Shown here: piece after piece, positions 43,619 through 52,468 of the stretch
How positions within the stretch are numbered: the stretch's first letter is position 1
Layout: each line of letters opens with the position of its first letter
DNA from: Nodosilinea sp. FACHB-141
GTDB lineage: Bacteria > Cyanobacteriota > Cyanobacteriia > Phormidesmidales > Phormidesmidaceae
Reading direction: 5' to 3'
NCBI RefSeq assembly: GCF_014696135.1
Contig: NZ_JACJPP010000007.1
Span: forward strand, 372,001 to 436,000
Length of the DNA stretch: 64,000 nt
Notes under the pieces: generated by a model
What the model was told of the DNA's origin: nothing
The model's database searches: none
Seen by the model: only the letters and a program-made list of their open reading frames with translations
Position numbers and translations under genes: made by a program

Positions 43619-44671
43619 GTGCCTAAGCGAGCTGCCAAACCCAAGCTGGGACGACTGGAAAAACTCGACCCCACCGATTATTGGCAGACACAGGCCGATT
43701 TTCAGCAGTGGCTCACTGAGGCAGAAACCCTAGACCTGCTGGGTGAAGCGGCTGGGCTGAGCTTAGACTCGCCAGAGAGTGATTCCCCTCCTGAGCTTGG
43801 CTATGCCCTGCTGACCGAGACCGACACTGGGGCGCTGGTTCTGGTGGCAGCTCACCTAGAGGAGCCTGATTTGAGCGATCTGGGCCAGCTGCTAGCTTGG
43901 GCTGCTACTGAGAATGCCGCCACGGTGATCTGGGTCGCCCCCGATTTTTCTGCGGCAGCCGCGCTAACCCTTGACTGGCTTGACCAAAGCAGTGAGGTCA
44001 TGTTTTTAGGAATGACCGTGGAGCTTTGGCAGATTGGTAAGGCCGCTATGGCCGCCAACTTTATGCCGGTGTGCGGAGCGGTGGACGATAGTGAAGCGGA
44101 TCCAGAAGCCGAGAACGTTGAAGACGTTTCCCCCAAGGAGCCAGAGCCAGAGCCGCTGACGCCTTTACAGCAGCAGAATTTAGAGTTTTGGAGCGGATTG
44201 TGCGATCGCATGGATCGCCAGGGCAGTTTGGTTAAGCCCGGTTCGCCTACCCCTGAAGCCACCATGGGCTTTGCCATTGCTCGAGCAGGGTTTCGCCTCA
44301 ACGCCATTCTCGATCGCGACCACGGCAGTCTCTACACCGAGCTGCTGCTCTCAGGTATCGATGCTCAGCCCCACTTTCACCTGCTGGCCGAGGAGCGCGA
44401 GGCCATCGCCGACGAAATGGGCCTGCCCTTGATATGGGACGGCACCGGCGACCAGGCCTGCATGGTGGCCAGCACCCTAGCAGAGGTGACTTTGGACGAT
44501 CGCGATCGCTGGCCCGATTACCAGGCCTGGTTCTGCGACTGCCTAGAGCGGTTCTACGAAGCCTTCTTTGACCGCATCAAGCGACTCGATGCCAACGGCT
44601 ATCAGCCCTTGCCCAAGCGGGCGGCGGGTTTGACCGATGCGCTGATTTTACCAGCGCGGCCTCGGGGGTAG
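43619..44671 (+). CDS. DUF4268 protein with a degenerate nuclease-like N-terminal half
   Basis: 350 residues from a GTG at 43619; family members begin near LGRLEKLD, and a -10-like CATAAT lies upstream at about 43577, so longer starts (43541, 43568) are doubtful. Residues ~45-160 resemble a PD-(D/E)xK nuclease fold (DLGQLLAWAATENAATVIWV, LDWLDQSSEVMFLG), but the catalytic IEN(K/Q) strand reads VAAHLEEPDLSD, so the acidic and basic residues are gone. Residues ~190-340 are DUF4268 (LEFWSGLCDRMDRQGSLVKP, ERFYEAFFDRIKRLD). The family occurs near restriction-like or DNA-repair loci. Activity is not expected. Confidence 0.78.
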   Translation: MPKRAAKPKLGRLEKLDPTDYWQTQADFQQWLTEAETLDLLGEAAGLSLDSPESDSPPELGYALLTETDTGALVLVAAHLEEPDLSDLGQLLAWAATENAATVIWVAPDFSAAAALTLDWLDQSSEVMFLGMTVELWQIGKAAMAANFMPVCGAVDDSEADPEAENVEDVSPKEPEPEPLTPLQQQNLEFWSGLCDRMDRQGSLVKPGSPTPEATMGFAIARAGFRLNAILDRDHGSLYTELLLSGIDAQPHFHLLAEEREAIADEMGLPLIWDGTGDQACMVASTLAEVTLDDRDRWPDYQAWFCDCLERFYEAFFDRIKRLDANGYQPLPKRAAGLTDALILPARPRG

Positions 44672-44710
44672 GGGAGTGGATGGGTAGATGGGTGGATGGG
44701 TGAGGGGCGT

Positions 44711-45190
44711 ATGGGGATAGGGGCTGCGGAGCGGTGTCCTTGCGGCAGTGGGGAGAGTTTTGGGGATTGTTGTCGGCCCTATTTACTCGGGAAGGCGGAG
44801 GCTCCAACGGCAGAGACACTGATGCGATCGCGCTATACGGCCTACTACCAGGGCAACATTGACTATTTGATCGCTACCCACCACCCGACCCAGCGGTACG
44901 GAGGCCAGCGGGCGGCGATCGGGCAGAGCGTGGCGACTACTACCTGGCTGGGGCTGCGGGTGGTTGCTACGGAGGCTGGGCAAGCCGCTGACAGCAAAGG
45001 CGTTGTCGAGTTCATTGCCTATTACGCGGGCCCTCGATTGGGTCAAGTGCATGAGCGATCGCGCTTTGTGCGGCAAAAACAGCGCTGGTTTTATCTGGAC
45101 GGGGATGCTCTGCCCCCGGTGGAGCCTAAGCGCAGCGACCCTTGCTGGTGCGGCAGCGGCCAAAAGTATAAAGCCTGCCACGGCCCCTAA
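44711..45190 (+). CDS. YchJ-like SEC-C motif protein
   Basis: 159 residues from the ATG at 44711 (44696 is an alternative inside a GGATGGGT-type repeated stretch). An N-terminal SEC-C zinc motif (RCPCGSGESFGDCC) precedes an NTF2-like YchJ core (LMRSRYTAYYQGNIDYLIAT, ...RSRFVRQKQRWFYLDGD), and a second C-terminal SEC-C motif ends the protein (DPCWCGSGQKYKACHG). SEC-C motifs bind zinc and often protein partners such as SecB. The function of YchJ proteins is not established. The gene begins 39 nt after the DUF4268 stop. Confidence 0.85.
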   Translation: MGIGAAERCPCGSGESFGDCCRPYLLGKAEAPTAETLMRSRYTAYYQGNIDYLIATHHPTQRYGGQRAAIGQSVATTTWLGLRVVATEAGQAADSKGVVEFIAYYAGPRLGQVHERSRFVRQKQRWFYLDGDALPPVEPKRSDPCWCGSGQKYKACHGP

Positions 45191-45295
45191 GGAAAATTTG
45201 AAGAATTATCGGAAACCCCAGCCATCCTTGCGGCGGCATTCCATACTCATGGCAATCCTGTCCTGATGTTTTGTCAATGTATCTGGGCCGCTACT

Positions 45296-46222
45296 ATGAC
45301 CGATACCCTACAACCCGCTGAGCTAACTGCTGCACTGACGCCAGAGGCCATCGTGCGAGTACAAGAGGGGGTGGCCACGTCGCAAAATCCAGCGGTGCGC
45401 CAGTGCATTGCGATCGATTTGGCCGAGCTGAGTGCGATCGCCCAGGGCACCGCCGATCGGCGCGTGAGCGGTGGCATTCGCCGCTGGGTGATGCGCCGCT
45501 TTATCAAAGCCTGCTTTCGGGTGCGCATCGAAAATCCAGAGCATATTCCTACTGAGCCCAATGTGCTGACGGCTAACCACCTCAGTCATTTAGACCCGTT
45601 CCTGCTGCTGGCTTTTTGCCCCCCTACCCCCTACTACTACATCCTGGGCGATGCCCGCACCCTCTACAACAAACGCTGGAAGCGCTGGCTGATTGGCTGG
45701 GCGGGGGGCGTGATTCCTCTGGAGCGCTGGTGGAAGGAAGAAATGGCCGTAATGGCCGCCGCCGACAACGGACGGGACGATCTCAAGCCCCTAGCGGCGG
45801 CGATTCGCGATCACGTGCCCAACGGTAGCTCAATTCAGCAAATGCGGCAGATCGATCAGGCGGTGCAGGCTTTACTAGCCAGGGGCGACGGCGTCATGCT
45901 CTTTCCCGAAGGTCGCTTGGGAGAACGGGAGGGGCACATGCATCCCCTGCGGCGCGGCACCGTGCTCTACGCCATGCGCTCTGGGGTACCTATTTACCCA
46001 GTGGCGATCATTGGCACCAAAATTCTCTACTTTCGCAAACAAATTACCCTGCGGTTTGGCCCAGCCGTGCATGTTCCCCACCAGGCCCGACCCAAGCGAG
46101 TCGCCATCGATGCCGCTCTGGCCGAGCTAGAACAAGCCTTTCAGGCTCTATTGCCGTCCCATTACCAAGAGCCCGAGGGGCCACAGCCGCTGCGCCACTG
46201 GCTGAGCCATCTGTTCTGGTAG
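45296..46222 (+). CDS. Lysophospholipid acyltransferase (PlsC-like)
   Basis: 308 residues from the ATG at 45296 (an ATG at 45266 adds 10). The acyltransferase motif I HxxxxD is NHLSHLDP (near 103), motif III is FPEGRLGERE, and PVAIIGT completes motif IV. The insertion between motifs is longer than in E. coli PlsC. It acylates a lysolipid such as lysophosphatidic acid at the inner membrane; the specific acceptor is not known. An Ala/Glu-rich N-terminal extension of about 60 residues is unusual. Confidence 0.87.
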   Translation: MTDTLQPAELTAALTPEAIVRVQEGVATSQNPAVRQCIAIDLAELSAIAQGTADRRVSGGIRRWVMRRFIKACFRVRIENPEHIPTEPNVLTANHLSHLDPFLLLAFCPPTPYYYILGDARTLYNKRWKRWLIGWAGGVIPLERWWKEEMAVMAAADNGRDDLKPLAAAIRDHVPNGSSIQQMRQIDQAVQALLARGDGVMLFPEGRLGEREGHMHPLRRGTVLYAMRSGVPIYPVAIIGTKILYFRKQITLRFGPAVHVPHQARPKRVAIDAALAELEQAFQALLPSHYQEPEGPQPLRHWLSHLFW

Positions 46223-46333
46223 CTATTCGCCTTAAATAATCGAGCGGAATTCGCGCAGCACAGATTGCCGATAAAAACCCGAAGCCTTGATGTCCAGAGC
46301 ATTGTGGATTAGCCCTAGGCAAAATATTTGGAA

Positions 46334-46404
<71 letters not shown>

Positions 46405-46417
46405 AAGTTGTCGTGGA

Positions 46418-46499
46418 TGGGCCGGGCTGGATTTGAACCAGCGTAGGCGTAGCCAGCGGATTTACAGTCCGCCCCCATTAACCACTCGGGCACCGACCC
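46418..46499 (-). tRNA. tRNA-Tyr (GTA anticodon)
   Basis: A class II tRNA: acceptor GGGTCGG / CCGGCCC, D arm GCCCGAGTGGTTAATGGGGGC, anticodon loop ACTGTAAAT with anticodon GTA, a long variable arm (GCTGGCTACGCCTACGC) and T arm with GGTTCAAATCC. It is followed by tRNA-Thr in the same direction. Confidence 0.95.
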
Positions 46500-46589
46500 G
46501 CTCTATCCACGATTTATAATCCTAGCATGGAAGGGGAATTACTTTTGGTCAACTTAAAAAAGTTCTGCCTATTTTTTTTGGAAATACGT

Positions 46590-46970
46590 TTATCGGGCAT
46601 AGACAAACCAGGCCAAAGCCCAGCCCAGCAAGAGTCCCAGCCCGCCAAACCGCACCGCCTGCCAGAATGGTTCTTGCAGATGCTGCCACGATACAACTCG
46701 GCTGGCCAGCTCCATTTCAAAACTGTCGGCGGCTTCCTGCAAGTTTGTTACTTCCTGGGCTGAGTGCTGAGCATCCTCCTCCGCCCCGCCCGCTTGAATC
46801 TGCTGAAGCTGTAGCAAATTGGAGACTCCGACCTTAAGCTGGTGTAGGCGTGCTTCTAGCCCTTCTAGCTGATGCATAAGGTCCGTAAGAGAACGGGGCG
46901 CTTCGTCGGCACTGCTGCCTATGGTGCCGCGCTGGCTGTGATATCGCTTTTGCCGGTAGCCTGGTTTCAT
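46590..46970 (-). CDS. Coiled-coil protein with C-terminal membrane anchor
   Basis: 126 residues. A basic N-terminus is followed by two heptad-rich helical stretches (LMHQLEGLEARLHQLKVGVS, NLLQLQQIQ; NLQEAADSFEMELAS) and a C-terminal membrane helix (near 107-124: AVRFGGLGLLLGWALAWFV). A tail-anchored scaffold or polar organiser is likely; no family recognised. It lies just past the tRNA pair on the same strand. Confidence 0.7.
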   Translation of the reverse strand: MKPGYRQKRYHSQRGTIGSSADEAPRSLTDLMHQLEGLEARLHQLKVGVSNLLQLQQIQAGGAEEDAQHSAQEVTNLQEAADSFEMELASRVVSWQHLQEPFWQAVRFGGLGLLLGWALAWFVYAR

Positions 46971-47060
46971 TGTGCAGAATAGAGAAATAGGGATGTTTCC
47001 CCAGCAGGGCTGCTAGGGCAGGGTACATCTTCTAGTTAACCCCAACTGGTTTCAGTAACT

Positions 47061-47390
47061 ATGGCTTTTTCGTTTGATCCGTCAATGACGCCCCAGTCGA
47101 TCGCCCGGGCTGCTAAACCGGCTGCTGAGCTAACCGACCTGGAGCTGGCTCAAATACTGGCGGAGCGCCTAGCCGTTAAGCCTGCTGACTGGCACCGCCT
47201 CAACCGCGATCGCCGCGTGCGTGCCAGCGAACAGCTAGCGGCGGCGCTAGTGTTTCTGCTCAAGCAAAATTCTGAGGAAGCTTTGGTACGAGTTGAGCAG
47301 GCTGCCGGCTGGCTGAACCGCAGTCTGCAAGCGCCCCCCTGCCCTAGCCACGGCGATCGCAAAACTCGTCTAGCCGAGCACAGCGACTAA
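47061..47390 (+). CDS. Small helical protein of unknown function
   Basis: 109 residues, largely amphipathic helices (ELTDLELAQILAERLAVKPA, DWHRLNRDRRVRASEQLAAA, LVFLLKQNSEEALVRVEQAA). It has normal codon use and no membrane segment. It resembles short cyanobacterial proteins that cluster with cell-division or tRNA genes, but I cannot name a family. It is divergent from the coiled-coil gene. Confidence 0.65.
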   Translation: MAFSFDPSMTPQSIARAAKPAAELTDLELAQILAERLAVKPADWHRLNRDRRVRASEQLAAALVFLLKQNSEEALVRVEQAAGWLNRSLQAPPCPSHGDRKTRLAEHSD

Positions 47391-47451
47391 CTGCCCAAAT
47401 TTGGCTGAGGAAGCCAAATCAGCTGTCTACAATACTGCTTAGCGAAATTAG

Positions 47452-47901
47452 TTAGCGAATGAGCGGTAGCCGACGAGGCTGCCGCACCACTTTGCCCAAG
47501 TGCAGCTCTCGGCCCTCGTTGTGCCAAATCACTTGATCAAATATTTGGTAGAGAATGTAGAGACCGCGACCGCATTCTCCAGGGTTAGAGGTGCAGTTGT
47601 CATCAACGGCTTCGTCGCAGCTACAGGGATGGCTAAATCCGCCGCCTTGGTCAGTGATCACCCACCATAGATGAGACGCTGATGTAGTATATTTAACCGA
47701 AATGCACTTAGCCGGATCAAGGCGATTGCCGTGCTTAGCAGCGTTGACAAGGGCTTCTTGCAAGCCTAGCCGCACCTCGGCTTGCCAGGTCGCAGGAACA
47801 TCTCTCAGCAAGAGTTCTAGAACTGGCTGCAAATATAGGGTAGACACGAAACTCAGGGTGTCCCACTTTTGCTGCTGTGCAGATGGAGAAGTTGCTATCA
47901 C
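47452..47901 (-). CDS. RsbW-like ATP-binding protein (anti-sigma/anti-anti-sigma kinase type)
   Basis: 149 residues, a stand-alone HATPase_c_2 domain. The N box EALVNAAKHGN, G1 DQGGGF and G2-like GRGLYILYQI are present, and a Cys-rich loop (HPCSCDEAVDDNCTSNPGEC) between them is unusual. RsbW-type kinases bind sigma factors or phosphorylate STAS antagonists. No STAS gene is adjacent. The Cys-rich insert could bind metal or respond to redox state (inference). Confidence 0.83.
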   Translation of the reverse strand: MIATSPSAQQQKWDTLSFVSTLYLQPVLELLLRDVPATWQAEVRLGLQEALVNAAKHGNRLDPAKCISVKYTTSASHLWWVITDQGGGFSHPCSCDEAVDDNCTSNPGECGRGLYILYQIFDQVIWHNEGRELHLGKVVRQPRRLPLIR

Positions 47902-48400
47902 TCAGGCCATCTCCAATGTCTTGAGTTGAATATTGGTTGAAGACTCTGACTCGCAGTTCAGAGATTAATCAATAAAAACGAATGTGTAACAAGCGATAAA
48001 ATATTTATATTTTTTGTGGCTTGCTCAGAGTTAGCATTTGTGCAAACCCTCTAACAACACTTCCTCAAAAGCTCCAAACCAAAACAGTAGTTGGTCTAGA
48101 AACTTGTGGGAGTGAAATTGTTTTAGGCAGAGCATTACAGCCACTATTTCACTATAGCAAACTTTGCCAGGGCTTCGTCAACGGGAGGCAGTTTTTGGAG
48201 CAAACCGCTATTTCAGCACCTGTTTACCTGCACAGAGTGCGGCGAGCCGCATGTTTGAGCCTGCTTGCCTATACCAGGGTAAACGCAACTCTATCTACGC
48301 TAAACTCAATCTCCAAGGCATAGAAACGTAATCTGAAAGAGAGATTGCGTAATATTAAGTAACTTAGAAGCGTGAATTTACCCTGGCAAAAGCCGTTTTT
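47902..48400. other. Intergenic region, AT-rich, no confident gene
   Basis: 499 nt between two minus-strand genes. A plus-strand frame 48021-48323 is open for 100 codons, but its composition does not look like a neighbour and no ribosome-binding site or family is seen. Poly-T and AT-rich runs (48001-48015) could be a promoter element. Nothing else is identified. Confidence 0.35.
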
Positions 48401-49063
48401 TTAGAGGCCTAGGTGCTGTTTGGCCGTACCAGCAACAATGTCAGATGTATCGGTGGTGAGCTGTTGCAGCGCCGATTTAGCATCGGGCTCAGAAAACTGA
48501 GCTAGGGCCTGCACTAAGCGGTGGCGCACCTGCCAGTCAGGATGAGTAGTGTAATTGAGCAGCAGGGGTAGGGCACGGCGATCGCCCAGTTCGCCCAGAG
48601 CACCAATGGCAGCAGTGGCAATCAGCTCATTGTCTGAGCCTAGGGCTTCTTGCAGAAGGTCAAAGGCCTGAGGCTCACCCAGCTCACCTAGGGCCGCGAC
48701 TATGCTAAATTTCACTAGCCACTCGTCGGTGCTGTGGTAAAGCGTAGCCAGTTCAGGATAGGCACTTTTGAGCTTGAGCCCACCAATGGTGTCGGCGGCG
48801 GCGGCTTGGACGTCGGGGTCAGGGTCTTGGGTGAGCGATCGCCGCAGTAAGGGCTCTACGGTGGCTACGTCTTGCTGCCCCAAACTGGCAATCTGGCTAA
48901 TAGCGGCATAACGCACCCGAGCATTGCTGTCGTTAGCCGCTAGTTGCACTAGCTCAAAGGCATCGGAGGAGTCCAATTCGCGCATTTGGTTGACCGCCCG
49001 CAGCCGATCCCCGTAGTCATCGGAGTGGAGCAGTTCTCGAACCGAGTTTGGGGTAATAGCCAT
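48401..49063 (-). CDS. HEAT-repeat protein, NblB/CpcE-like
   Basis: 220 residues from the ATG at 49063; the longer 49108 start is not family-like. It consists of about six HEAT repeats (DGDRLRAVNQMRELDS-type, VRYAAISQIASLGQ, DVQAAAADTIGGLKLKS, VKFSIVAALGELGEPQAFDL, ATAAIGALGELGDRRALPLL). The order and opening text (ITPNSVRELLHSDDYGDRLR) match cyanobacterial NblB-type proteins, which are required for phycobilisome degradation. The assignment to NblB is based on text similarity alone; CpcE-type lyases share the fold. A hairpin repeat follows upstream. Confidence 0.8.
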   Translation of the reverse strand: MAITPNSVRELLHSDDYGDRLRAVNQMRELDSSDAFELVQLAANDSNARVRYAAISQIASLGQQDVATVEPLLRRSLTQDPDPDVQAAAADTIGGLKLKSAYPELATLYHSTDEWLVKFSIVAALGELGEPQAFDLLQEALGSDNELIATAAIGALGELGDRRALPLLLNYTTHPDWQVRHRLVQALAQFSEPDAKSALQQLTTDTSDIVAGTAKQHLGL

Positions 49064-49160
49064 TTTTGTAGAGATAAGTACAAATCTGCTTTCTCTACTA
49101 TCGGCCATTTTGGGGATCGGCGATAGGGGGAGCGGAGTGGGGGAGTGATGGAGTGGAGAG

Positions 49161-49236
49161 TTTTGAATGTTGAGTGTTTAGTTTTGAATTGAAGCATTAG
49201 CAGGAGAACTCAACACTCAAAACCAAACACTTAAAA
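49161..49236. repeat. TTTTGAGTT-type hairpin repeat, copy 3
   Basis: AGTGTTTAGTTTTGA (49173-49187) pairs with a complement with one mismatch (around 49214-49232, CACTCAAAACCAAACACTT). It lies in the gap between the CBS gene and the HEAT gene, as copies 1 and 2 lie between neighbouring co-directional genes. Confidence 0.65.
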
Positions 49237-49253
49237 TTCACCGCCCCATCGCC

Positions 49254-49718
49254 CTAGGCGTAGCTATTCGCCATTTCTCGCACAATGTCGCCTCGGGTGA
49301 GGATGCCGACCACCTGCTTATCAGCATCTATCACCGGCAGACGGCGCACCTGCTTGTCGTGCATCAGGTGGGCGGCTTCGCGCAGAGATTTATCTGGGGC
49401 AATGGTGACAACGTGATCGGTCATGACGTCTTTGACCAGTTGGCCGAGGGCTTTGTGGAGTTCCTGGTTGTACTGGTTAGGGGTCTTTAAATAGATCACG
49501 CTGTCGAGCAGCATGATATAGGCGGGCATATCGACCCCGGTAGTTTGCCACATCAGATCAGATTCCGACAAAATGCCGACCAGATGATTGTCTGCATTGA
49601 TCACAGGCAGCCCGCCCACGTGGTTGTCGGCCATCAGCTGAATGGCATCCTTCAGCACGGTGTCGGGGGCTACCGAGATCGGGTTTGAGGTCATTACATC
49701 CGCAACGGTTTTGGCCAT
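49254..49718 (-). CDS. Two-CBS-domain protein
   Basis: 154 residues, a tandem CBS pair (Bateman module): VADVMTSNPISVAPDTVLKD, LMADNHVGGLPVINADNHLV, and the second VKDVMTDHVVTIAPDKSLRE, LMHDKQVRRLPVIDADKQVV. CBS pairs bind adenine nucleotides and act as energy sensors. An insert between the two domains (LLDSVIYLKTPNQYNQELHK) is typical of plant and cyanobacterial CBSX-like proteins. No enzyme domain is attached. The target protein is unknown. Confidence 0.9.
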   Translation of the reverse strand: MAKTVADVMTSNPISVAPDTVLKDAIQLMADNHVGGLPVINADNHLVGILSESDLMWQTTGVDMPAYIMLLDSVIYLKTPNQYNQELHKALGQLVKDVMTDHVVTIAPDKSLREAAHLMHDKQVRRLPVIDADKQVVGILTRGDIVREMANSYA

Positions 49719-49803
49719 GGGGTTAGTTCAATACGGGTTGGATGGGTGGGCTGACTGGAATTGATTTCATTCTAGAAAAGGTTCATCGCTAACCGGGTGG
49801 CTG

Positions 49804-50838
49804 TCACAGGTCGTTACAGTAGTGCTCTAGAATGGCGGCGCAGTGGGCGATCGCCCCTAAATGAGCGATCTCATAGCCGTGGGTGTTGTGGGTTGGGAAG
49901 CTCAGGCAGGCGGCCCGCGACACGTGGCCAAACTTCATGGCGATCGAGCCGTCGCTGCCAAAGCCGCTAATCACCGCCATTTGAATGGGTAGGTCGTGGG
50001 CGGTTGCAGCCCGGCTCAGCTCTGCATTTAGGCCTTCGTCGTAGAGGCCGTAGCCGTCTTGACTCAGCAACACCGGCACCTCGCCTGGCTGAATAGAATA
50101 TTCAGCCGCTAAAGGGCAAATTTCTAGAGCGATTAGAGCCTCTAGTCGATGGCGTTGGGAGAAGTACAGAGCGCCTACCGCCCCCACTTCTTCTTTGGCA
50201 GACGCGACCAGGTAGACGGTCACGGGCGGTTGCTGCAGCCGCTCGGCCAGCATCAGCAAAATCGCCAGTGAGGCTTTGTTGTCGAGGGTGTAGCTGGCGA
50301 TATGGTCGCCCAGGCGAAAGGGCTGTTTGCGGTGCTTGCCCACCACCACTCGGGTGCCGGGGCGAATGCCGGCGGCAGCGAGCTCTTGGGGCGATCGCTT
50401 GGTCTCTACCCAGGCGGTCTCCCAGGTGACCGGCTGGCTCTCTTGCTGGGCTTTCTGGGGCGACTCGTGGGAGACGTGGCGCGAGCCAAAGCTCAAAACA
50501 CCGCTGATGGTGTGCTGATCCCCCAGCAGATCCATCACGCCCTCACCGTAGACCCAGGGAAACGAGCCGCCCAGCTTGCGCACCGACACTCGCCCGTCGG
50601 CGTAGATGCTTTTGACCAAGGTGCCGATCTCATCTTTGTGGGCGGTGATCGCAATGGCCCGGCTGTCATCGCGCCCTGGAATTTTTGCAATGACGTTGTC
50701 GGCCTCATCGCGCCAGTGCTCTACCCCCAAGTTGGCCAAGTCAGCCATCAAATGTTGATTGATTTCGTCCTCCGCACCACTGGGCGAATGGCACATGACT
50801 AGGTCGGAAATCTTTGTAAACAGAGCGTCGTAGGACAT
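49804..50838 (-). CDS. M42 family metallopeptidase (aminopeptidase-like)
   Basis: 344 residues. The di-metal centre residues are present: HKDEIG (His and Asp), ASYTLDNKA (bridging Asp), the catalytic Glu pair in AKEEVGAVGAL, ALEICPLA and the His in PTHNTHGYE. M42 enzymes (glutamyl aminopeptidase, TET) form dodecamers that trim peptides in the cytoplasm. The specificity is not predictable. The gene lies upstream of the CBS gene on the same strand. Confidence 0.92.
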   Translation of the reverse strand: MSYDALFTKISDLVMCHSPSGAEDEINQHLMADLANLGVEHWRDEADNVIAKIPGRDDSRAIAITAHKDEIGTLVKSIYADGRVSVRKLGGSFPWVYGEGVMDLLGDQHTISGVLSFGSRHVSHESPQKAQQESQPVTWETAWVETKRSPQELAAAGIRPGTRVVVGKHRKQPFRLGDHIASYTLDNKASLAILLMLAERLQQPPVTVYLVASAKEEVGAVGALYFSQRHRLEALIALEICPLAAEYSIQPGEVPVLLSQDGYGLYDEGLNAELSRAATAHDLPIQMAVISGFGSDGSIAMKFGHVSRAACLSFPTHNTHGYEIAHLGAIAHCAAILEHYCNDL

Positions 50839-51016
50839 GGGGGGCGGGGAAGATATGGGATGTGAGGAAGATAAAGCAGGTGAAACCCATTTTTGATAGG
50901 GGTTTTGATTCTAGCTACTTCCTTATCACCCCATCTTCCTCATCACCCCTATCTCTTCTCGTTAGTCAACTCTTTCCCTTGGGCTCTCTAAAAGCAGAAT
51001 TATTTGCTTTAAACTT

Positions 51017-52459
51017 GTGCATCAATCACGTCAGCCTCTCTGGCCTAGATCTCCTTGGGTGCGTTGGGGGATCGGCATTGGGATTGGGTTCCTGCTGTTT
51101 GTGGGGATCAGTAGCCAGTTTCGCAGCGAGGCTACGCTTCCCACCCTCGCTCCGCTGCCGCAGGATCCATACATTCGAGCGTATTTTAACCACAACCAGG
51201 CGGCGACCTATACCGACCCCTACCGCCAGATCACTCGCCATGGGGATGATTTAGAGCAGGTGGTGGTGGATGCGATCGCCACTGCCCAAACCTCCATTGA
51301 TGTGGCGGTCCATGAGTTCTCGCTGCCGGGGATCGCCCGCGCTCTGGCCGATCGCAAGGCCGCAGGGGTAGAGGTGAGGGTGGTGGTCGAGAACACCTAC
51401 AGCACGCCGGTAGCCAAGCGAAATTCTGGAGGGCTGGCCGAGCTAGACGAGCATTTCCAGGACAAGGTCAACGATCTGTATGCCTTCATTGATGCTGACC
51501 AGGATGGGGTGCTGAGTGATGATGAGTTGCGCGATCGCGACGTGCTCACCATTCTCGCCCAGGCCAACATTCCCCTCATTGACGACACAGCCGACGGCAG
51601 TAAGGGCAGCGGCCTGATGCACCACAAATTTATGGCGATCGATGGTCGTACCGTTGTCACTGGATCCGCCAACTGGACCTTGAGCTGCACCCATGGAGAC
51701 TTTTCGGATCCAGATAGTCGGGGAAACGCCAACAGCATTCTCGTGATCGATAGTCAGCCCCTGGCCCAGCGGTTTCAGCAAGAGTTTAACTGGCTGTGGG
51801 GCGATGGCCCCGGTGGGCAACCCAATAGTCTGTTTGGGCTACAAAAACCTCACCGGCCTTCGGCCCTAGTTTCGCCTCCCGGTTCGGCGCTGGAAGTGCA
51901 GTTTTCGCCCACCTCAAAAACTCGGCCCTGGGCCCAGAGCGTCAACGGGCTGATTGCCAAAACCCTGGGCCAGGCCACCCAGAGCATTCACCTAGCCCTG
52001 TTTGTCTTTTCTGAGCAGGCGATTAGCGACCAGCTGTTGCCGGTGGCCAATCGAGGAGTGCCCATCAAAACTTTGATTGATCCTGGCTTTGCCTACCGCA
52101 GCTATAGCGAAGGGCTCGACATGCTGGGGATCACTATCCCCGACCACAACTGCAAGCGCGACAACAGCGTACCCTGGGCGAATCCAATTACTACCGTTGG
52201 GGTGCCGGCCTTGCCGCCTGGCGATAAGCTGCACCACAAGTTTGCGGTGCTTGACCAGAGCGTAGTGCTGATTGGCTCTCAAAACTGGAGTCAGGCCGCC
52301 AACACCACCAATGACGAAAACCTGCTGGTGATTCGCAATGCCACGGTGGCGGCCCACTTTGAACGCGAGTTTCAGCGGCTGTACGACGGGGCAGAACTGG
52401 GCATGACGCCGCAGTTGCAGGGAGCAATCGCCCGTCAACAGGAAAAATGTGGGTTGTAG
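51017..52459 (+). CDS. Phospholipase D-like protein with an EF-hand-like loop
   Basis: 480 residues. A hydrophobic N-terminal helix (about 17-32, WGIGIGIGFLLFVGIS) suggests export or anchoring. Two HKD motifs are intact: HHKFMAIDGRTVVTGSANWT (near 202) and HHKFAVLDQSVVLIGSQNWS (near 406). Between the first strands and motif 1 lies DADQDGVLSDDEL (near 158), which follows the DxDxDGxLSxxE pattern of a single calcium-binding EF-hand loop. PLD-fold enzymes cleave phosphodiesters in lipids or DNA; the substrate here is unknown. Start codon is GTG at 51017; TTG 51015 is out of frame. Confidence 0.85.
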   Translation: MHQSRQPLWPRSPWVRWGIGIGIGFLLFVGISSQFRSEATLPTLAPLPQDPYIRAYFNHNQAATYTDPYRQITRHGDDLEQVVVDAIATAQTSIDVAVHEFSLPGIARALADRKAAGVEVRVVVENTYSTPVAKRNSGGLAELDEHFQDKVNDLYAFIDADQDGVLSDDELRDRDVLTILAQANIPLIDDTADGSKGSGLMHHKFMAIDGRTVVTGSANWTLSCTHGDFSDPDSRGNANSILVIDSQPLAQRFQQEFNWLWGDGPGGQPNSLFGLQKPHRPSALVSPPGSALEVQFSPTSKTRPWAQSVNGLIAKTLGQATQSIHLALFVFSEQAISDQLLPVANRGVPIKTLIDPGFAYRSYSEGLDMLGITIPDHNCKRDNSVPWANPITTVGVPALPPGDKLHHKFAVLDQSVVLIGSQNWSQAANTTNDENLLVIRNATVAAHFEREFQRLYDGAELGMTPQLQGAIARQQEKCGL

Positions 52460-52468
52460 CCTTTGCCC

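Noticed and set aside
48021-48323. 100-codon plus-strand frame in AT-rich DNA
   Set aside because: No ribosome-binding site, unusual composition and antisense to the direction of both neighbours.
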